A stretch of 64,000 nt of DNA. Origin: Hawksworthiomyces lignivorus (lineage: Eukaryota > Ascomycota > Sordariomycetes > Ophiostomatales > Ophiostomataceae). This document shows positions 57,762 to 64,000 of this stretch, piece by piece. The first letter of the stretch is position 1; every line of letters begins with the position of its first letter. The DNA is taken from assembly GCA_002917075.1 (NCBI GenBank), contig NTMA01000039.1, positions 248,001-312,000 on the forward strand. Direction: 5' to 3'. A program made the translations under genes and the position numbers. The notes beneath the pieces are model-generated. The model searched no databases and was not told the origin of the DNA. It saw nothing but the letters and a program-made list of their open reading frames with translations.

Positions 57762-58256
57762 CTAGGAAGAGCCAACGGCCTCGGGGGCCTTATTCGCGTC
57801 GTAGCCGTACGTAGCCTTGAGCTTCTCGACGAGCGCAACGTAGCGCTCCTGTGCCTCCGCAACGGTGACGCCCTCTTTAACAAGCTCAGCCCAAGCGTTC
57901 TTCTTGGCCTTGCCCTGTTGAAAAAGGAACATAGGAGGTTAGAACTATTCTTGAATGAGGGAAGGGAACAGAAGCTCACTTTGAGGTCGAACATGCCCGG
58001 CGTCGGAGCCTCGTCGAAGTTCTCGCCCGTTCCAATCTTGAACAGAGCTGCAAAATGAGCACATTAGCCTGGTTCACTGTGCAAAGAGAAGTTTGCAGAA
58101 AGAAGCTTTGCAAGAGCCTCTTTTGTAGCCTTTCCGTCCTTTTGGCCTGTGTGCCTCACCGTAGAGCTCAAGAAGTTCATCGTTGTTAGGCTTGGCCGTC
58201 AACTTCTTGGAGTCGAGCACTGCCTGCTTGAAGGCTTCTGACTGAGGAGCTGACAT
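57762..58256 (-). CDS. acb1: Acyl-CoA-binding protein
   Basis: Predicted exons on the minus strand are 58256-58160, 58047-57980 and 57914-57762, giving 105 residues. This small cytosolic protein binds medium- and long-chain acyl-CoA esters and supplies them to lipid synthesis and vesicle pathways. Fungal orthologues can also be secreted unconventionally. The four-helix fold is covered completely, with EAFKQAVLDSKKL, NDELLELYALFKIGT, TPGMFDLKGKAKKNAW and YVALVEKLKATYGY in order. The C-terminus ends in a short Ala/Glu/Ser tail. Length and intron phases (1 and 0) are normal. The first intron (112 nt) contains the longest non-coding insertion. Confidence 0.96.
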
Positions 58257-60948
58257 GATTTCTTTTTTTTTCTAGGAAGTTTTTATTTTGTATTCACTGT
58301 ATTATTTTGGCAAGAGCAGGTACAGAAGCAGAAGGTGATGCTGCAGAATTCGTTGAGAAAAGTTGGGAGCGTAGAGGAGAGGGCAAAGACGGAGCGGACC
58401 AGCTTCTGAATTGTTGAGCTTGGGTTGGGGGGGGATCCATAGCGGGGTAGCCAGAGCCTAGGCAAGATTTCTCGAGAGTGCTGATGAAATATATAAGAAA
58501 AGAAGCGTATTAGCGCCGCGTCACAAGGGGAAAGGGGAGAGCTACGGGTAGCGTGGGGAGCAGTGGCACGGCGGCTCCTCAAGCTTTGGGGCTATCTTCG
58601 GAGCCATACGAACAGCTTTTGTGTCGCCATTCTGTTGCTTGGGTGTACGAGAGGGCCGCTCCTGATGCCATCGCCGATGATTTTGTCCCTACTTTTAGAC
58701 AGAAAACGGGAGGCAAGCGCTGTTGAAGGCTAATTTTTGTCAAGTCGCGTGGTGGGTATAAGACCCTCCTCATGCGAGTTGGTCGTGATCCTTGCGCCTA
58801 GCAAGGCATGCGAGAGCAGTCATGTGTTAGACAGAGACGAAATCCACAAATTTGTCACATTCGAGGAATTGTAGAACCGCGCACACAACCAGGCGTTCAG
58901 CACTATAAGCGCCTCGTTTTGGACGTTGTTCTCATTCGTAGCTCTCCCAAATGGGGCCGCTTGCCTTCGCGGTATGCTACTCACTCCTCGCCAAAGCATT
59001 GCCTATGCGACAAAAGAGCACCGGAGAGGGTTTGTGATGACATGATAGCCATGGTATTATATATGTCGTCCGCATGCCAAATACTAGGGCGGCGGCAGTA
59101 TCCGATGCGGCATGAAGACAATCCCATTGTTCCAAACCCCATATGCGCACACGTGCGTCGGAAAAGTGATGTTGTTGTTGGGCTTGTTTCACGTGAACTG
59201 AAAAGTCGGCTAACGCAAATCCGAGACAATAGCGTTGCAGGCCTGGAGCTCTTTTTCGGGACCGAAGCACGAACGCACTCCTCCGTGCGGATGGAAAATG
59301 GAGAAGATTCAGACCCTCCGCCTAACTAGGCACCGCTCATAGCGTCGCACTCCCGGTCAAGTCTTGTGAAGCCCTAGTGAGATCACCGTTATCCGGACCC
59401 AGTAGTCGCCGACCACCGACTCTCCTATGTCTCATTACTGGATGCAGATCCTGGCAATGGGAACACTTCCGCAGTGTAACCTGTTGGCCCTCCCAAAAAA
59501 ATCCTCCATTGCTAACCAAAAGCTGCCAATCTGGAATTAGGAGTTTACTGTCAAGAGGAGAAGGAAAGAAAATCGGCAGAAGGCCATCAAAAATGAAGTT
59601 CAAGCCGTATACTTATTTGACAAGAGCTATGTTTCTCTCGCGAAAATAGGAATCGAGGCTGTGTAGGGCGACGATGTGTCTAATTCATATAAATAGTCAA
59701 GTGCATCACAGACGGTCCACAAACCTGGGCGATGGGCGTCGTGCAGTGGGCTGTTAATTAAGTACTAATCCTCCGAATGCGTGCAGACCTCTCGCAATAA
59801 TGCTCTGTGTACATGGACTCTGCCGCACGTCTTTGTCCGTCGGACGGAGCAAACGCCTGCTAAGGCAGGCCCTCAAAATCTGGATCGCTGGTCGGCACAG
59901 CAGTCAACACACGCAAACCGCTGTTCCCCAATATTTGGAAGTCCGATGAAGTCTAAAATACAACCTTAAGTAGTGCTAAAACGTATTAAAATAAGATGGC
60001 GTTGAATAGGCAACCACTTGCACAGGAGCGCCGATAAGTTTTACCTTGAAATTTCGGCCGTACCTGGGTCAGCGTTTTCAGTGACGCAAAATAGGTAAAT
60101 GAGAGAAATATGGGGGTATGATGTGAGAAAATTCTCCTTGCTCGCACTCGGATACCGGCTGGTGGATGAGGTCTACATGTATGCAGGGACGAAGAGACGG
60201 AGTTTAGTGTCGGACTTGAAGTTGGAGATAGTTCGTAGTCGCATTAACATGCGGGCTCCACCTACGGAAAAGCTCTAAGCTGACTAGAACAAACATGACC
60301 CTGTACTCGAATAGGATTAAAGGTAGCAAAAACAAGCAAGAGATGATAGCTTGTTCTTCACTCTCTAGTCGATTTGCAAAATGCTCTTTGACAATGTACA
60401 GTAGAGACATCGGTAGATGGGGTCTTGAGGTAGGGGGCAGCTTTTTAATTTATTGATCGTTTCGTCTTTGTATGTTTTGGTCCGGTTTTGGATCTACGGC
60501 GTCCGGGATTGAAATGTGGACCGACCATTAACCAGCTCCCCCTTGTCATATTTGTTCCAGAAGAGAGGTAATAATACGTAGCTGATCACAAAAGAGCATA
60601 TGCAATCGGAAGTCAATGCTCACTCCATCCCAATGGATCACGACAGTCTGCAGTGTCCTTTCGCTAGTGCACAGCCTGCGTCTCAATAGCTATATATAAT
60701 ATTAAAACGGCTGCCACACCTCTAGCTCTCTTCTTTCCTGTCTTCACCTGAGACAAGGCAGGCACGGCTTGACTCTGTTCTTTCTTCCTTTGTCCGTCTC
60801 TTGAGTTTACTTTCCCTTTTTATTTGGCCCTCGTACTCTTATTCTCTTTTCTTTTCTTAAACTCATTCAGTCGCTGTCCATAATTAAGCCACGAGCTTCT
60901 CGACAGACATTCCCTTTTTTTTTTTCTTTTTTTACAAACAGTCTCAGC
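58257..60948. other. 2.7-kb region between acb1 and the AMID gene
   Basis: The left 250 nt, C/T-rich on the minus strand, is the probable leader of the acyl-CoA-binding protein gene. Between about 58800 and 60500 the base composition is even and the sequence lacks both CT-rich leader character and coding potential. It could be degenerate former coding or transposon sequence, but I recognise no domain. A short inverted repeat, GCCTGCTAAGGCAGGC, lies near 59854-59869. Confidence 0.45.
60691..60700 (+). promoter_or_regulatory. TATA-like element of the AMID gene
   Basis: The sequence TATATATAAT lies about 250 nt ahead of the start codon. A C/T-rich segment follows it, as would be expected for transcription start and leader. 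Inferred from position and base content only. Confidence 0.35.
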
Positions 60949-62188
60949 ATGGCGACCAAGACGGTTGTAATTCTCGGAGGAGCCTTTGGCGGTCTCCACA
61001 TCGCCCACTACCTTCTGAAGAACAACAAAGAGGTGAAGGTCGTGCTGGTGTCTAAGGTATGTGCTCTCAAGTCCATCGCTTTCACACTAATGAGTATATC
61101 GCTTAACATATCTTAAGACTAGCCATTTCTATTGGAGCCTTGCTTCCGTCCGTGCCATTGTACCTGGCACTTTTGAGGAGAGCAAACTCTTTGCGCCACT
61201 TGCAGATGCCCTCTCCCACTACCCTAAGGACCGGACGGAGCTCATTGTAGGCTCTGCTGAGGCCGTTGATACAGATGCCAAGACGGTCAAAGTGGCTGTC
61301 CCTGGTGTAGCTGAGCCGCGCACCCTCTCGTACGATCATTTGGTGTTAGCAACTGGCGCTCGCAACACTCTTCCTACTCTGTCTGCCGCCAACGAAGACA
61401 GCGCCGTCCCCATTACGCCCTGGAAAGCTGACGGCACTTACGAAGATATCAAGGCGCTGCTGCAGTCCATAAATGAGAAAGTGAAATCTGCCAATCACAT
61501 AGTTGTCGCCGGTGGAGGCTCTACAGGCGTTGAAGCAGCCGCCGAGCTTGGCTTTGAGTACGGCGGCAAGTCTTCCGACAAGGGTGGAAAGGAGATTGTC
61601 CTGCTGTCAAGCTCGTCAGAGCTGCTGGGCGGAGATATCCTAGCAAAGAACGCGCTCTCCGAGCTGAAGAAGCTGCACGTGGATGTGCGGACCGGAGCTG
61701 CCGTAACGGCCACACGGACGCTTCCGGACGGCCGAGTCGAGCTGACAGTGTCTGGCGCCTCTGAGCCCCTCATCACCGATCTCTACCTAGGCGCTGTCGG
61801 TCTTACGCCCAACACCGAGTATCTGGATGCCAAGCTACTCAATGAGCACAAGTACGTCAACGTAGATGAGTTCTACCAGGTGTCCGGTGTCCCCAGCCAC
61901 GACGTCTGGGCCGTCGGTGATGTCGTCAGCAAGCCCCGTGCTGGCTTCATCATCACTCAGAAGCAGGCCGCTGGCGTCGCGAAGAACATAGACCTCGTGC
62001 TGAAGGGCAAGCCGCCTGTTGTCGTTAAGCTGCTGCCTGTCGATGCGATGGTCGTTGCATTGGGTCGCAGCCGTGGTGCCGGCCGTGTGAACTCGATCAA
62101 GCTTCCATCCTTTGCTGTCTGGTTGGCCAAAGGCCGCACTCTGGGCACACAATATCTGCCGAGCTATGTGGATGGAAGCATCGCATAA
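60949..62188 (+). CDS. AIF/AMID-type FAD-dependent NAD(P)H oxidoreductase
   Basis: Predicted exons are 60949-61056 and 61118-62188, giving 392 residues. The protein belongs to the pyridine-nucleotide disulfide oxidoreductase superfamily, near human AIFM2/FSP1 and yeast Aif1, which oxidise NADH or NADPH with quinone-type acceptors. The N-terminal FAD-binding Rossmann motif is VVILGGAFGGLHIA. The DHLVLATGARN segment and the second nucleotide-binding motif VVAGGGSTGVEAAAELG (about 172-188) are both intact. A third, FAD-contacting stretch, VWAVGDVVSKPRAG, lies near residue 288. There is no clear targeting peptide. The C-terminal half lacks extra domains. Intron phase is 0 with donor GTATGT. It converges with End3, with 317 bp between the stops. 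Confidence 0.9.
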
Positions 62189-62505
62189 GCGAGGGTGTAA
62201 TTGAAGGTAATGGTAGAATCGACGCGATAGAAACGGTGGTTTCCAGAGAATATGGCAGCGAGAGCATGTAATATGTGATACCTTTAATACCCAGGCTCAA
62301 ATTGTTTTCTTTTTTCTATTTAATATTCGTTTACACTACAGCCTACAATAAAAATGCTTTTGTTTGTCATGCTCTGATACTACGACTCATTTATTGGTAT
62401 TTACATTTTTGCGAACCGGGACAGGAGCAATTGCAAGTAAAATATCATGTTTCGCTCGTAGAAGAAAATAATTAAAACGAAAGCAACTTCTTTTCCAACC
62501 GCCTC
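62189..62505. other. Convergent intergenic region
   Basis: AT-rich 3' flank between the oxidoreductase stop and the end3 stop. It includes AATAAA-like and TTTATTGG stretches suitable for polyadenylation on either strand. Nothing else is seen. Confidence 0.5.
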
Positions 62506-63880
62506 TCATCTTGCCCCAACCCTCTCGTCGTCGATATCCCGGAGAAGCTGCTGCAGCTCCTGCTCTCGCTGCCGCAGGTGCGCCTCCAAGCTCTCCACCT
62601 GCTCCCGCACCGTCTGGAGGTCGTCCGAAACGCCTTTGAGGCTGCTTGCCGCTTTCGCCTTACCCGTACCATCCTCAAGATCCCGCAGCTCTGTGCGCTT
62701 GTACTCAAGCAGCTGCTCAAGTTCCCGCTTAACCAGTGCTGGCTTGGATTCCCGCTTGCCGCCTGTAGCCCCGGATCGCCGAGCGGCCCCGGCCTCGATA
62801 TCTCGGATTCGTGTCTCTAGATCCTGGAGCTGCTTCTTAAGTCGTACCTCCTCCCAGTCTTCCGTCTTCTGTTCTGATGAGAAGTCCGTGCCTGTGGCCT
62901 TGAAGCCGCTGCGGCCCAGCCTTGTGAGGTACTGGTCACCGAATTTGGCCTTGCGGCCCGTCGAGGTCGTGTCATCAGCCCGCGTAGCCCAGCGGGAGCC
63001 GGCACCTCCGGCTGCGGCGGCGGTGCTCGCGTTGCCCACTTGGTAGTCGATCTGGTTGCGCTCAAAACTAGCACGCAGCGATGCGGGAACAGTGCGCGGG
63101 ATGCGGTACCCCTCGTGGCGGTAGTTGAGGATATGCAGGAACGCCAAGCAGGCGTCCTTGTGGATGGAGGGCGCAGCTGCCGGGTTGATCAGGTTCCAGG
63201 CGGAGCGGATATCGGTATCGGGTACGTCGAGAGAGTCGTAAAGGTCTTGGAGAGAAGGGACTGGCTAAAGCATCAGTATCTGCAGGCGAATAATGCGAAT
63301 GGAAAGAGAGGGAAGTAACACGTCGCTGGAAAACATACAAGCTACCTCGCCCCTCATGTCTCGGCTCTCCATGTAGATCTGCTCGTACTTGGCCTTGTCG
63401 GCCGGGCTCATGTACCAGTCGAAGCCGTCTTTCAGGCTCGGCGAGTCTGGATCGTCCACTTCGACGGTCTCAAACTGCGCTGCCTTTCCTGTCAGGGCGC
63501 GGCCCGCTTGCACCAAGTGCGCCTTGGACTCCGGGACCAGCCAGTCGGGCAGCACATTCGGAACATCTGGGTATTCCTAGTGAGGCCATTTGATTAGCTC
63601 CAGCACGTTCTCTTCTCGCAAGAGAGAAACCGTGACCCACCCCATTCAGAATATCAAAGATCAGACGCATCGCCACGCAAAACTCCTCAAAGTCCAGGTT
63701 GCCATCGTTGTCCACGTCCGCCAGGTCCCACACACGCTCTAGCTGGTCGTCGCGTAGCCCGCTATTCTTCAGAACTGGCGCCGCCTGGTCGCCCGTCAGG
63801 AACTTTCCGCCATTGGTGCGGGTCGAGAAGATGTTCCAGTACGTCTCGATTTCTTTCTGTTCAATGCGTGGAGGCGCCAT
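62506..63880 (-). CDS. end3: Actin cytoskeleton-regulatory complex protein End3
   Basis: Predicted exons on the minus strand are 63880-63641, 63576-63339 and 63260-62506, giving 410 residues. End3 works with Pan1 and Sla1 at endocytic sites, linking clathrin-coat components to actin. The first EH domain (about 10-97) contains an EF-hand loop [12 protein letters not shown] with ligands D55, D57, D59, N61 and E66. The linker [20 protein letters not shown] is an End3 hallmark. A second, calcium-loop-free EH domain (about 135-225) has the [20 protein letters not shown] signature. A C-terminal coiled coil (about 280-405) is the Pan1-binding region. Length matches the family (about 400 residues). 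The donor after GCTT at 63339 was chosen by phase. It yields the conserved GEVAFPSLQ junction, although a nearer GTAGCT donor exists. Confidence 0.94.
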
Positions 63881-64000
63881 ATTTGTCTGGCGAGCTCCTT
63901 ACTCAGAGCAGTCGTTCTGCCAGTGCCTGGAGCCGGTAAGGGGGTGGGGCGCCACAGCGGAATGAGCGGAGACTTGATTGCCAGTTCCGTCCTCTGACTG
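63881..64000. promoter_or_regulatory. Upstream flank of end3
   Basis: The last 120 bases lie immediately 5' of the end3 start. They are too short to show a promoter element, and nothing is recognised here. Confidence 0.3.

Noticed and set aside
58808..59329. 173-codon plus-strand frame
   Set aside because: No domain, no clear start context, unusual composition. Chance or decay is more likely than a gene, so it is only mentioned within the gene-free region.

Overview
The window is nuclear DNA of a filamentous ascomycete (Pezizomycotina, most likely a Sordariomycete; this is inferred, not tested). The reasons are GC-rich coding exons, mostly short introns (about 55-110 nt) with GTAAGT/GTATGT-type donors, long pyrimidine-rich 5' leaders, and a set of familiar fungal housekeeping genes. 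I see no rRNA, tRNA, CRISPR array, transposon or prokaryotic segment. All exon models were built by hand from reading frame, splice signals and family knowledge. In every multi-exon model the exon lengths sum to a multiple of three.

Seventeen protein genes are supported. Plus strand: a Sac7-type RhoGAP (3670-6916), a single-pass membrane protein (8247-9291), an allantoate/nicotinate-type MFS transporter (13413-15284), ornithine aminotransferase (19395-20986), autophagy kinase Atg1 (27336-30655), Sec62 (43833-45132), phospholipase D (48076-51244), tyrosyl-DNA phosphodiesterase (55622-57498) and an AIF/AMID-type oxidoreductase (60949-62188). Minus strand: GPI mannosyltransferase 3/Gpi10 (15583-18005), a zeta-toxin-fold P-loop kinase (31740-32936), a membrane-anchored histidine acid phosphatase (34282-36232), an unrecognised polyQ/low-complexity protein (36915-39233), a GNAT acetyltransferase (45606-46380), an Eps1-like membrane disulfide isomerase (51767-54190), acyl-CoA-binding protein (57762-58256) and End3 (62506-63880).

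The genes do not form a biosynthetic cluster. Convergent pairs (MFS/Gpi10, Atg1/zeta, Sec62/GNAT, phospholipase D/Eps1-like, Tdp1/ACBP, AMID/End3) alternate with divergent pairs that share promoter regions (Gpi10/aminotransferase, GNAT/phospholipase D, Eps1-like/Tdp1, ACBP/AMID). Several products act along the secretory and endomembrane route: Sec62 in ER import, Gpi10 in GPI-anchor assembly, the Eps1-like isomerase in ER folding, End3 in endocytosis, Atg1 in autophagy. This is probably coincidence of neighbourhood.

The long gene-free stretches (about 9.3-13.4, 21-27.3, 39.2-43.8 and 58.3-60.9 kb) contain only low-complexity sequence, CT-rich leaders and simple repeats. The main points for follow-up are short upstream reading frames and a leader intron before Atg1, overlapping upstream frames before the RhoGAP, an in-frame stop-free candidate intron in the polyQ gene, 11-nt and 24-nt microexons in phospholipase D, the intronless zeta-fold kinase, and an orphan CT-rich block on the minus strand near 42.3-43.0 kb. 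I did not find a convincing new multi-gene system.
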